The notes below the pieces were generated by a model, which worked only from the letters and a program-made list of their open reading frames with translations, had not been told where the DNA came from and searched no databases. A stretch of 6,963 nucleotides of DNA. Source: Burkholderiales bacterium. GTDB lineage: Bacteria; Pseudomonadota; Gammaproteobacteria; Burkholderiales; CAIKXV01. Of the stretch, positions 1 through 5,717 are shown piece by piece. The stretch is taken from positions 1 through 6,963 of the forward strand of contig JAIENF010000586.1 in assembly GCA_019751575.1 (NCBI GenBank), read 5' to 3'. The first letter of the stretch is position 1. Each line of letters opens with the position of its first letter. A program made the position numbers and the translations under genes.

Positions 1-931
1 GAACACCCGTGCGCCCGGCGCGCGCGACCTCGTCGGCTATGGCGGCACGCCTCCGCTGGCCGACTGGCCGGGCGGCGCCAGGCTGGCCGTTTCGGTCTGC
101 GTGAACTTCGAGGAGGGCGCAGAGAACTCGATCGAGGCGGGCGATGCCGCCGGCGAGGCGATCGGCGAAGTCACCACCGTGATCAGGCCCGGGGTGCGCG
201 ACATGGGCCAGGAACAGCTGTTCGCCTACGGCATGCGGGCCGGGGTCTGGCGCATCCTCGACACGCTGGAGCGCCATGCAGTGCCGACCACCTGGTGGAT
301 GTGCGGCCATGCGGTCGCGCGCGTCCCGTCGATCGCACGCGCGGTCGTGGCAGCCGGCCATGAGCCCGCCGTCCACGGCTGGCGCTGGCGGCCGCATTCG
401 GACTTCACCGACCCTGAGACCGAACGCGCATCGATCGTTCGTACCGTCGACACCATCGCCTCGGCGACCGGCGTGCGGCCGACCGGCTTCTTCTGCCGGG
501 GCTCGCAGAGCGCCTGGACGCGCGACCTGCTGATCGACCTCGGTTTCGGCTACGACAGCAATGCGCTGGACGACGACCTGCCTTACTGGGCAGAGAGCGC
601 GACAGGCCGGCATATCCTCGCCGTGCCGTACTGCTACGACACCAACGACATGAAGTACACCCACCCGAACGGTTTCGTGACCGCAGGCGAGTTCGTCGAG
701 TACGTCACCGGGGCGGTCGATGCCCTGATCGACGAGGGCAGCCGGGGCGCGCCGAAGATGCTGACCATCAGCTATCACCTGCGCATCGCCGGGCGCCCGG
801 CGCGAATCGCCGCGCTGTCCAGGGTGCTCGAGCATCTGGCCGAGCGACGTGGCGATGTCTGGCTGGCCACGCGCGGACAGATCGCGACACACTGGCGCAA
901 CCGGTTTCCCCGGCAGTCCCCGGGGGACTGA
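1..931 (+). CDS. PuuE-like polysaccharide deacetylase/allantoinase-family hydrolase (5' partial)
   Basis: The frame is open from base 2 to the TGA at 929-931 and gives 309 visible residues; the true start lies just left of the window. The visible N-terminus (RDLVGYGGTPPLADWPGGAR) matches the opening of PuuE-type proteins, which are about 300 residues long, so perhaps only 5-20 residues are missing. The fold is the NodB/polysaccharide-deacetylase barrel. Visible landmarks are VNFEEG (about 34-39) where classical deacetylases have TFDDG, HEPAVHGWRWRPH (120-132) for the metal-binding histidine region, FFCRGS (around 166), YDSNALDDDLPYW (about 184-196), and ISYHLRIAGRPAR (about 257-268) with the late histidine H259. 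Known family members include the cofactor-free allantoinase PuuE and related cyclic-amide hydrolases; many homologues have no proven substrate. No signal peptide is visible in the part present, suggesting a cytoplasmic enzyme. A Bug gene follows 88 bases downstream on the same strand. Family membership is secure; activity on allantoin specifically is not. Confidence 0.9.
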   Translation, partial: NTRAPGARDLVGYGGTPPLADWPGGARLAVSVCVNFEEGAENSIEAGDAAGEAIGEVTTVIRPGVRDMGQEQLFAYGMRAGVWRILDTLERHAVPTTWWMCGHAVARVPSIARAVVAAGHEPAVHGWRWRPHSDFTDPETERASIVRTVDTIASATGVRPTGFFCRGSQSAWTRDLLIDLGFGYDSNALDDDLPYWAESATGRHILAVPYCYDTNDMKYTHPNGFVTAGEFVEYVTGAVDALIDEGSRGAPKMLTISYHLRIAGRPARIAALSRVLEHLAERRGDVWLATRGQIATHWRNRFPRQSPGD

Positions 932-938
932 GCCCGGC

Positions 939-955
939 GCATGCCGATGGCATGC
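939..955. other. perfect 7-bp inverted repeat upstream of the first Bug gene
   Basis: GCATGCC and GGCATGC are perfect complements separated by GAT, giving a 7-bp stem with a 3-base loop. It lies 8 bases after the stop of the deacetylase-family gene and about 65 bases before the start of the Bug gene. No T-run follows, so it is not a standard intrinsic terminator. It could stabilise the 3' end of the upstream message or be a small operator. The inverted repeat is directly seen; any function is inference. Confidence 0.35.
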
Positions 956-1010
956 AGGTTGCTTCGCAAACGGGGCGTCGGACGTCCCGGCGCACCGACA
1001 ATGTTTCCCT

Positions 1011-1015
1011 GGAGG
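1011..1015 (+). promoter_or_regulatory. ribosome binding site GGAGG for the Bug gene at 1020
   Basis: A GGAGG core sits 4 bases before the ATG at 1020. It decides this start over the longer in-frame extension back to 849, which would place a long non-signal-like leader inside the preceding gene. The protein from 1020 begins with a proper secretion signal. Confidence 0.8.
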
Positions 1016-1019
1016 CCGC

Positions 1020-2048
1020 ATGAATCGGAGTGCCCACCATCGCGCGCAGCATCGATCCGCCGGCCAGTCGATTGCCGTGGCCAAAGTGTCCGCGGCCTTG
1101 CTGCCCATCCTGCTGCTGGCCGTATCGCCCGCCTCGGCGCAGTCGTGGCCGGTCAAGCCGATCCGCCTGATCAGCCCGTTCGTCGCCGGCGGTGCGATCG
1201 ACCTGATCGTGCGACCGATGCAGCCGCTCTATGAGAAATCGCTCGGCCAGCCGGTCGTCATCGAGTATCGGCCGGGCGCGGGCGGCTCGATCGGTGCTGC
1301 CATCGTCGCCAAGGAACGTCCGGACGGCTACACCCTGCTGGCGACCACCACGGGCCCCAATGCCGTCGCCCAGAGCCTGATCCCGGACCTGCCATACCAT
1401 GGGGCGAAGAGCTTCAGCTGGATTGCCGCCTGGGGTGGCTTCCCGATCCTGATCGCAGTCCACAACCAGACACCCCTCAAGTCGGTGAAGGACATGATCG
1501 AGGCCGCGCGTGCGAAGCCTGGCGCCCTGACTTTCGGCACCAGCGGCATCGGCTCGGTCGGCCACCTGGCGGGCGTGCTCGTGGGCATGGAGACCAGGGC
1601 CGACATCTCCCATGTCGGATTCAAGGGTGCCGGCGATGCGCAGCGCAGCCTGCTCGGCCAGGAAATAACCATGCTGATCAACACCCTGGGCGCACATATC
1701 GCGCAGCTCGAGCCGAAGGGGCCGTTCCGCGCGCTCGCGGTGACATCGGCACAGCGCGCCTCGGCAGCGCCGCAGGTGCCGACCATGGCTGAACTCGGCT
1801 TTCCGAACGTGACGATCACCAACTGGTTCATGCTGGCAGGGCCGGCGGGGATGCCGGCCGATATCGTCAAGCGCGCGGCCGATGCAACCTACGCGGCGAT
1901 GCGCGACCCGACCGTGCGTGCGGCCCACGCGCAGATCGGGCTCGAGTCGCTCGGTGAAATGACGCCGCAGCAGATGTTCACCTTCGTGTCGAACGAAGCC
2001 GACCGCTGGGCCCCGGTGGTCAAGGCGTCCGGCGCCAAGCCGCAATGA
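1020..2048 (+). CDS. Bug/TctC-family periplasmic solute-binding protein (Bug 1)
   Basis: The 342-residue protein has the usual length of Bug (tripartite tricarboxylate transporter receptor) proteins. A signal peptide is clear: a basic N-region with K22, a hydrophobic core at about 23-35, and an ASA|QSW cleavage site after A40. The mature protein opens with the family signature WPVKPIRLISPFVAGGAIDLIVRP (43-66), which forms the first strand and first ligand loop. Later family landmarks are PDGYTLL, the FGTSGIGS loop (172-179), and the AVTSAQR...PTMAELGF stretch. Bug proteins are Venus-flytrap receptors that typically bind carboxylates or amides through backbone and water contacts. The first loop reads VAGGAIDLIVR rather than the common PGGxxDxxAR, and the usual VPYKG is VGFKG, so ligand preference may differ from its neighbours. 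It follows the deacetylase-family gene by 88 bases and precedes the PIN gene by 13 bases. The ligand is unknown. Confidence 0.95.
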   Translation: MNRSAHHRAQHRSAGQSIAVAKVSAALLPILLLAVSPASAQSWPVKPIRLISPFVAGGAIDLIVRPMQPLYEKSLGQPVVIEYRPGAGGSIGAAIVAKERPDGYTLLATTTGPNAVAQSLIPDLPYHGAKSFSWIAAWGGFPILIAVHNQTPLKSVKDMIEAARAKPGALTFGTSGIGSVGHLAGVLVGMETRADISHVGFKGAGDAQRSLLGQEITMLINTLGAHIAQLEPKGPFRALAVTSAQRASAAPQVPTMAELGFPNVTITNWFMLAGPAGMPADIVKRAADATYAAMRDPTVRAAHAQIGLESLGEMTPQQMFTFVSNEADRWAPVVKASGAKPQ

Positions 2049-2061
2049 AGCGGCGCGACTG

Positions 2062-2505
2062 ATGTCGAGTTGCGACGGCCCGGTGATCGTCGACACCAAC
2101 GTGCTGATCGCCGGGCTGCCCACCATCAATGGTCCGGGCACGCTTGCGCCGATCCTTGCCGGCATGCTCGACGGGTCGATCGGCTTCGTCGTGTCGGACG
2201 CACTGCTTTCGGAGTACCGCGCCGTCCTCGGCCGTCCGGCATTGCTGGCGCGCCTTCGACTGACGCCGGCGGACGTGGACGCACTCGTCGACGAACTTTC
2301 GCGGACAGGCATCGCCGTGCAACCCGTACCGGCCGCGCCGGCGCCCGATCCGGGCGACCAGTTCCTGTGGGAGCTTCTGGCCGCCTGCCCCGAGGCGAAG
2401 TTGCTGACCCGCGACGAACTGCTGCGGCGCAAGGGCCGGATGCGCAAGCGGGTGATCAGGCCCGAAGCCTTCGTCGCCCCGGCAACGACCCGGCCCCCGC
2501 CATAG
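2062..2505 (+). CDS. PIN-domain protein, COG1569-type putative ribonuclease/toxin
   Basis: This 147-residue protein carries the PIN nuclease pattern. VIVDTNVLI near the N-terminus gives the first acidic residue D11. SDALLSEYRAVLGRP gives E51. DPGDQFLWELL gives D99 (with D96 nearby). LLTRDELL gives D118. These four acidic positions are what a metal-dependent PIN RNase needs, so the site looks intact. The layout (DTNVLI, SEY.xVL.RP, D..FLWELA-like, LLTRD) fits the COG1569/TIGR00305 branch, often labelled as the toxin half of a toxin-antitoxin pair. No short antitoxin-like ORF adjoins it: upstream is a Bug gene ending 13 bases before the start, and downstream is a gene on the opposite strand. 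The start lacks a strong Shine-Dalgarno (only GAAG 11 bases away), so translation may be coupled to the Bug gene. Its relation to the surrounding transport and catabolic genes is unclear. The C-terminus (APATTRPPP) is low-complexity and proline-rich. Confidence 0.85.
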   Translation: MSSCDGPVIVDTNVLIAGLPTINGPGTLAPILAGMLDGSIGFVVSDALLSEYRAVLGRPALLARLRLTPADVDALVDELSRTGIAVQPVPAAPAPDPGDQFLWELLAACPEAKLLTRDELLRRKGRMRKRVIRPEAFVAPATTRPPP

Positions 2506-2515
2506 CCTCGCTGTC

Positions 2516-2536
2516 GGCCGCTGCCGGGACGCGGCC
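2516..2536. terminator. possible bidirectional terminator between convergent genes
   Basis: GGCCGC (2516-2521) and GCGGCC (2531-2536) can form a 6-bp all-GC stem with a 9-base loop. It lies in the 41-base gap between the convergent PIN and YkgJ-type genes, where a shared terminator would be expected. No T-tract follows on either strand, so classical intrinsic termination is doubtful. Confidence 0.3.
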
Positions 2537-2546
2537 AGGGCCTGCT

Positions 2547-2918
2547 TCAGCGCATGCCGTTGCCGATCTTGTAGCGGCGCACCAGTTCATGCCCGGCCTC
2601 GACCGGCAGCGGCTCCAGCGGGCCACGGCCGTGCGGGCAGCGCAGGTCCTCGACCGCGCCATACAGCCGGCACATCAGCGGCCGCCGGTCATGGATGCCG
2701 CAATGTCCCGCGAGCGAGAACACGCAGGCCTGGTCGTCACGCTCGGCCGGTGGCTCGGACAGCCCGGCCTGCTTCAGTTCGTGGGCGCTCCACGGTACCG
2801 GGCCACAGCAGTCGGTGCAGCCCTCGATGCATTCGAAGGCCGGGATCGCCGCATACAGACGATCGTGCAGCCGCGCTGCGGCGCTTCCTGCCGACGCGGC
2901 CACCTTCGGCTTCTTCAT
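2547..2918 (-). CDS. YkgJ-family cysteine-cluster protein
   Basis: This 123-residue protein has the signature of the YkgJ/UPF0153 (CxxxCxxCC) family. C30, C34, C37 and C38 form the first cluster in ECIEGCTDCCGPVP. C65 and C73 follow in the stretch ending CGIHDRRPLMCRLYG, which contains C83, and C94 comes after that. The family is thought to bind zinc or an iron-sulphur centre through these cysteines; its biochemical role is largely unknown. The GxCGIHxxRPxxCRxYG segment is the most diagnostic part. The only Met start is at 2918, beginning MKKPKVAA, with no convincing Shine-Dalgarno. It starts 34 bases after the stop of the M29-like gene and is the last gene of the leftward block. No signal peptide or membrane segment is visible, so a cytoplasmic location is expected. 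A maturation or metal-handling role for the neighbouring metalloenzyme is possible but unproven. Confidence 0.88.
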   Translation of the reverse strand: MKKPKVAASAGSAAARLHDRLYAAIPAFECIEGCTDCCGPVPWSAHELKQAGLSEPPAERDDQACVFSLAGHCGIHDRRPLMCRLYGAVEDLRCPHGRGPLEPLPVEAGHELVRRYKIGNGMR

Positions 2919-2952
2919 CGCCGACGCCGCCCGCGCATCGCGTGCGCGCCGG

Positions 2953-4125
2953 TCAGTCCGGCCATCCCTCGAGCAGGTCCACCGGTTCCCCGAAGCGGCG
3001 CGCCGCCTCGATCACCTGCGGCTGGCGCAGCGCGGTGAGCAGGCCGTCCTGCACCAGCACGTTCGATCCGGCCGTCACCGTCGAGTCGAGGCAGACCAGG
3101 TCCATGTGGATCGGCGGCTCCTCCCAGTGGGGCATCGCGCGCTGGATGTAGGCGCAGGGCTTCTCGAGCTCGATCCCGAAATGAAGCGCACCCGGCGAAT
3201 TGGAACCGGCCGGATAGATGCCCTGCCGGGGTGCCTTCGGGTTGAAGCCGCAGCCCAGTTCGACCAGCACGCCACCGACCAGCATGTCGCGCAGGATCAC
3301 CGCCTCTTCCGAACGGCCGCGAACCTCGACGATGCGGTCGTTCTCGAACACGACACCGATCTTTTCGCTGAACGGCTTCGGGAAGCCGACCGCGCTCTGC
3401 GGATAGACGATGCCGTTCACGTCGTTGCGCGTCGCGCCCCGGTCCATCTTCTTGCCCAGCGTGGTGCGGTCGTAGACGTTCGGCCCGTGCGTCGGCACCC
3501 AGTGCACGTAGGCACCGGCTTCCTCGGCGGTCGTCTGGCCGCGCCAGCGGTTCGAACTCAGCATGTTCTCGCGCATCTCGGGCGTGAAGTTCGCCGTCCA
3601 GTCGGTGCCGCGTGGGTCGGTGATCTTCAGCGCGAACGATTCGCCCTTCGGGTACAGGTCGCGCGTCGCGCGGGTGATCTCGCCGACCAGTTCGGCCGGG
3701 AACCGCGCCTGCGGCGTCTTCAGCACGTCGATGTTCCGGAAGTAGGTCATCTTGACCGTGCGCTGCCCGGTGTCCTTGCGCACCTTCAGGCAGTACGGGT
3801 CGCCGATCGACGCGAACCAGGTCGACACCACCAGCGTCGCCTTCTCGTAGACCGGCTTCAACTCTTCCGGGAACACGCCGGTGTTCCAGTTGCTGCTCAT
3901 GTACATCTCGGGCCGGACGCCGCGCGCACGCGCGATGCCCTCGATCGCATGGAACACGCGCGGATCGATCAGGAAGTCGGACAGGAACAGCAGCCGATCG
4001 TCGGGCCGGATCGCGAACACCTTGATCATGTTGTCCACCGCCTGGAAGTACTGGGCGGTGAGGAAGGTCTCGTTGGCGTTCGCCGGCGGCATCGCGCTGA
4101 AGGCCTGCGGATCGGGGGTCAGCAT
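2953..4125 (-). CDS. M29-aminopeptidase-like (AmpT/AmpS or NicX-related) metalloenzyme
   Basis: The 390-residue protein resembles the M29 peptidase superfamily, which also includes the Fe(II) enzyme NicX (2,5-dihydroxypyridine 5,6-dioxygenase). The C-terminal half follows the M29 pattern: DVNGIVYPQS (about 235-244), VVFENDRIVEV (258-268), LVELGCGFNPKAP (287-299, with E289), GALHFGIE (312-319, with H315) and PIHMDLV (338-344, with H340 and D342). The order E, H, H-x-D with about 25-residue spacing agrees with the M29 metal ligands (E-H-H-x-D). The first M29 glutamate, normally in a GEVFTxP-like segment before the VNG strand, is not recognisable; that stretch reads HWVPTHGPNVYD instead. This argues against a standard dinuclear aminopeptidase and leaves room for a mononuclear, NicX-like or other activity. 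No signal peptide is present. The start at 4125 has a GAGGAG site. The upstream Bug stop is only 10 bases away, so the two genes are almost certainly co-translated. Superfamily assignment is fairly sure; the reaction is not. Confidence 0.78.
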   Translation of the reverse strand: MLTPDPQAFSAMPPANANETFLTAQYFQAVDNMIKVFAIRPDDRLLFLSDFLIDPRVFHAIEGIARARGVRPEMYMSSNWNTGVFPEELKPVYEKATLVVSTWFASIGDPYCLKVRKDTGQRTVKMTYFRNIDVLKTPQARFPAELVGEITRATRDLYPKGESFALKITDPRGTDWTANFTPEMRENMLSSNRWRGQTTAEEAGAYVHWVPTHGPNVYDRTTLGKKMDRGATRNDVNGIVYPQSAVGFPKPFSEKIGVVFENDRIVEVRGRSEEAVILRDMLVGGVLVELGCGFNPKAPRQGIYPAGSNSPGALHFGIELEKPCAYIQRAMPHWEEPPIHMDLVCLDSTVTAGSNVLVQDGLLTALRQPQVIEAARRFGEPVDLLEGWPD

Positions 4126-4130
4126 GGTCG

Positions 4131-4136
4131 CTCCTC
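4131..4136 (-). promoter_or_regulatory. ribosome binding site GAGGAG for the M29-like gene
   Basis: On the minus strand GAGGAG lies 5 bases before the ATG at 4125. Its first base is the last base of the TAG stop codon of the upstream Bug gene (4138-4136). This fixes the start and points to tight translational coupling of the two genes. Confidence 0.8.
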
Positions 4137-5182
4137 TACTCGGCCTTGATCTTCAACTGGCGGATCTGCCGGCCGAAGCGCTCATGCTCGGCCTTCATCA
4201 GCGCCGCGAACTGCTCCGGCGTGTCGCTGGTGGGCTCGTAGCCCAGCTTGGCGAAACGGTCGCGCACGTCCTGCCCCTTGACCGCGGCCGCCAGGATGCC
4301 GTGCAGCCGCGAGATGATCTCCTTCGGCGTGCCGGCCGGCGCAAGGAATCCGAAGCGCCCCTCTCCGACCACCTCCTTGTGGCCGGACTCGATCATCGTC
4401 GGCAGCGAGGGCTCTGCGACGGCGCGGCTGCGGCCCGATACCGCCAGCACGCGCAGCTTGCCGGCCTGCACCATCGGCTGCACCAGCCCGAGGTCGGCGA
4501 ACATCATGTCGACCTCTCCGGTGGTCATCGCGGTGATGGCGGGCACCATGCCCTTGTACGGGACATGCACGAGGTCGATGCCGGTCGACGAGGCCAGCGT
4601 CTCCATCGTGAGGTGCGAGACCGACCCCGCACCCGAGGTCGCGAAGGTCAGCGCCTGCGGCTTGCTGCGTGCGATCTTCAGCAGGTCGGCCACCGTCTTC
4701 GCCGGCACGCGCGCGTTCACCGTCAGGGCGTAGGGACCGAGGGCCACGTTCATGATCGGCGCGAAGTCGCGCAGCGAATCGTACGGCAGCTTCGCGTACA
4801 GGTGCGGCGCGAACGCGAGGCTGCTCTGGCCGGCGAGCAGCAGCGTATAGCCGTCGGGTGCCGCCCGCGCGACATGGGCGGTACCGAGCGTCGCACCGGC
4901 GCCACCCCGGTTCTCGACCGTGACCGGCACGCCGAGCGCCTCGGCGAGCTTGGCCGACATCGTGCGCGCGATCAGGTCGCTCGCCCCGCCGGGCGCGAAC
5001 GGCGACACGACGGTGATTCCCTTTGCGGGCCACGACTGCGCGGATGCCGGCATCGTCGACATCGCCAGCACGCCCATGGCGATCGCCGGCAGCAGCGAAA
5101 GACCGGGCAGGGGAGCGTTCCGGCGCGGCCGCGCGCGGGCCGCGGGATGCCGGTCAACCGGCACGGGCTTATGCTTGGTCAT
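4136..5182 (-). CDS. Bug/TctC-family periplasmic solute-binding protein (Bug 2)
   Basis: The 348-residue protein has a long basic N-region (several Arg/Lys up to R21), a hydrophobic core (about 25-43) and an ASA|QSW cleavage site after A48. The mature part begins WPAKGITVVSPFAPGGASDLIARTM (51-75), a textbook Bug first loop with D69 and R73. It continues with ENRGGAGATLGT, PDGYTLLLAGQSS, AKLPYDSLRDFAPI, FATSGAGSVSHL, VHVPYKG, GEVDMMFAD and FLAPAGTP, all in family order. Of the three near-complete Bug proteins here it is closest to the family consensus. It probably binds a small carboxylate or related acid in the periplasm. The M29-like gene begins 10 bases after its stop, suggesting that it supplies or senses the substrate of that enzyme. 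The start at 5182 has no Shine-Dalgarno, which is unusual here, but the intact signal peptide supports this reading. A RidA gene ends 60 bases upstream. Confidence 0.95.
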   Translation of the reverse strand: MTKHKPVPVDRHPAARARPRRNAPLPGLSLLPAIAMGVLAMSTMPASAQSWPAKGITVVSPFAPGGASDLIARTMSAKLAEALGVPVTVENRGGAGATLGTAHVARAAPDGYTLLLAGQSSLAFAPHLYAKLPYDSLRDFAPIMNVALGPYALTVNARVPAKTVADLLKIARSKPQALTFATSGAGSVSHLTMETLASSTGIDLVHVPYKGMVPAITAMTTGEVDMMFADLGLVQPMVQAGKLRVLAVSGRSRAVAEPSLPTMIESGHKEVVGEGRFGFLAPAGTPKEIISRLHGILAAAVKGQDVRDRFAKLGYEPTSDTPEQFAALMKAEHERFGRQIRQLKIKAE

Positions 5183-5211
5183 GCGTGCAGGATAGCACCG
5201 CGCTCAGGCAT

Positions 5212-5242
5212 CGCGCATCGTGCGCGGGGGGCAGGCCCTGCC
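5212..5242. other. two small GC hairpins between the ridA-like and Bug 2 genes
   Basis: CGCGCA/TGCGCG (5212-5217 and 5221-5226) form a 6-bp stem with a TCG loop. GGCAG/CTGCC (5230-5234 and 5238-5242) form a 5-bp stem with a 3-base loop, directly after the stop of the RidA-family gene on the minus strand. No T-run follows. They could protect an mRNA end or cause partial termination between the two genes. The structures are seen in the sequence; function is inference. Confidence 0.3.
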
Positions 5243-5677
5243 TCAGCGCGGCCTGACCGCCGTCACGTCGATCTCGATGCGGGCGCCCGGCTGGTTCAGG
5301 CAGTGCACGCAGATCGTCGTACTGGCCGGCTTCCAGTCGCCGAGGTACTCGCGCACCGTGTTCGAGGCACCTTCCTGGTCGCGCATGTCGGTCAGGTACT
5401 TCGTCATCTTCACGATATGGCGCAGCGTCAGCCCTTCCTTCTCGAGGATCAGCTTGATCTTGTCCATCGCGCGCCGCACCTGGGTCTCGATGTCCGGCGC
5501 ATGGAAGTGTTCTTCGCGGATGTGCGGATGCGAGTGGTACAGCGGCGCCGCGGTCATCCCGGACAGGTAGATCGTGTCGACCGGGCCGCTGATCACGATG
5601 GCCGGCGAATAGGGCAGCTCTTCACTGCGCTCCGGGATCGGATGGCTGCTGCGGGTGATGTCCTCGATACTCTTCAT
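5243..5677 (-). CDS. RidA/YjgF-family protein lacking the canonical catalytic arginine
   Basis: The 144-residue protein fits the Rid (YjgF/YER057c/UK114) family, small trimeric proteins that hydrolyse reactive enamine/imine intermediates or act in specific deaminase steps. Landmarks are LPYSPAIVISG (21-31), DTIYLSGMT (34-42), the helix ETQVRRAMDKIKLILEKEGLTLRHIVKMTKYL (64-95), and the C-terminal strand ARIEIDVTAV (132-141) with the conserved E135. Counting back from this strand without gaps, the position of E. coli RidA Arg105 is T120 in the KPASTTICV segment. Archetypal RidA needs that arginine for imine deamination, so this protein probably belongs to a subgroup (Rid4-7-like) with another role. 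An extra histidine-rich loop (YHSHPHIREEHFHAP, about 47-61) is notable. It lies between two Bug genes: 40 bases after Bug 3 and 60 bases before Bug 2. Its Shine-Dalgarno is weak. No signal peptide is present, so it should be cytoplasmic. Confidence 0.88.
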   Translation of the reverse strand: MKSIEDITRSSHPIPERSEELPYSPAIVISGPVDTIYLSGMTAAPLYHSHPHIREEHFHAPDIETQVRRAMDKIKLILEKEGLTLRHIVKMTKYLTDMRDQEGASNTVREYLGDWKPASTTICVHCLNQPGARIEIDVTAVRPR

Positions 5678-5717
5678 GTCGTCCGTGTCCGATTCTGCAT
5701 CTGCATCCGGGAAGCGA

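Noticed and set aside
101..103. GTG at 101 as the start of the deacetylase-family gene
   Set aside because: The frame stays open to the left edge and the upstream residues (RDLVGYGGTPPLADWPGGAR) match the family N-terminus, so the gene is truncated by the window.
849..1019. Extended start of Bug 1 at 849
   Set aside because: It would overlap the preceding gene and bury the signal peptide. The ATG at 1020 has a GGAGG site and a standard signal sequence.
768..2447. Long minus-strand open frame (559 codons) opposite Bug 1 and the PIN gene
   Set aside because: Its translation is arginine/histidine-rich with no family resemblance, and it is antisense to two well-supported genes. Long antisense frames are expected in GC-rich coding DNA.
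2070..3038. Plus-strand open frame (322 codons) overlapping the PIN gene in another frame
   Set aside because: It is Arg/Ala/Pro-rich without motifs, while the PIN frame and the opposite-strand YkgJ frame both carry clear family signatures.
2695..4149. Plus-strand open frame (484 codons) opposite the M29-like gene
   Set aside because: It is low-complexity (Arg, His, Asp-rich) and wholly antisense to a gene with recognisable metal-binding motifs and a ribosome site.
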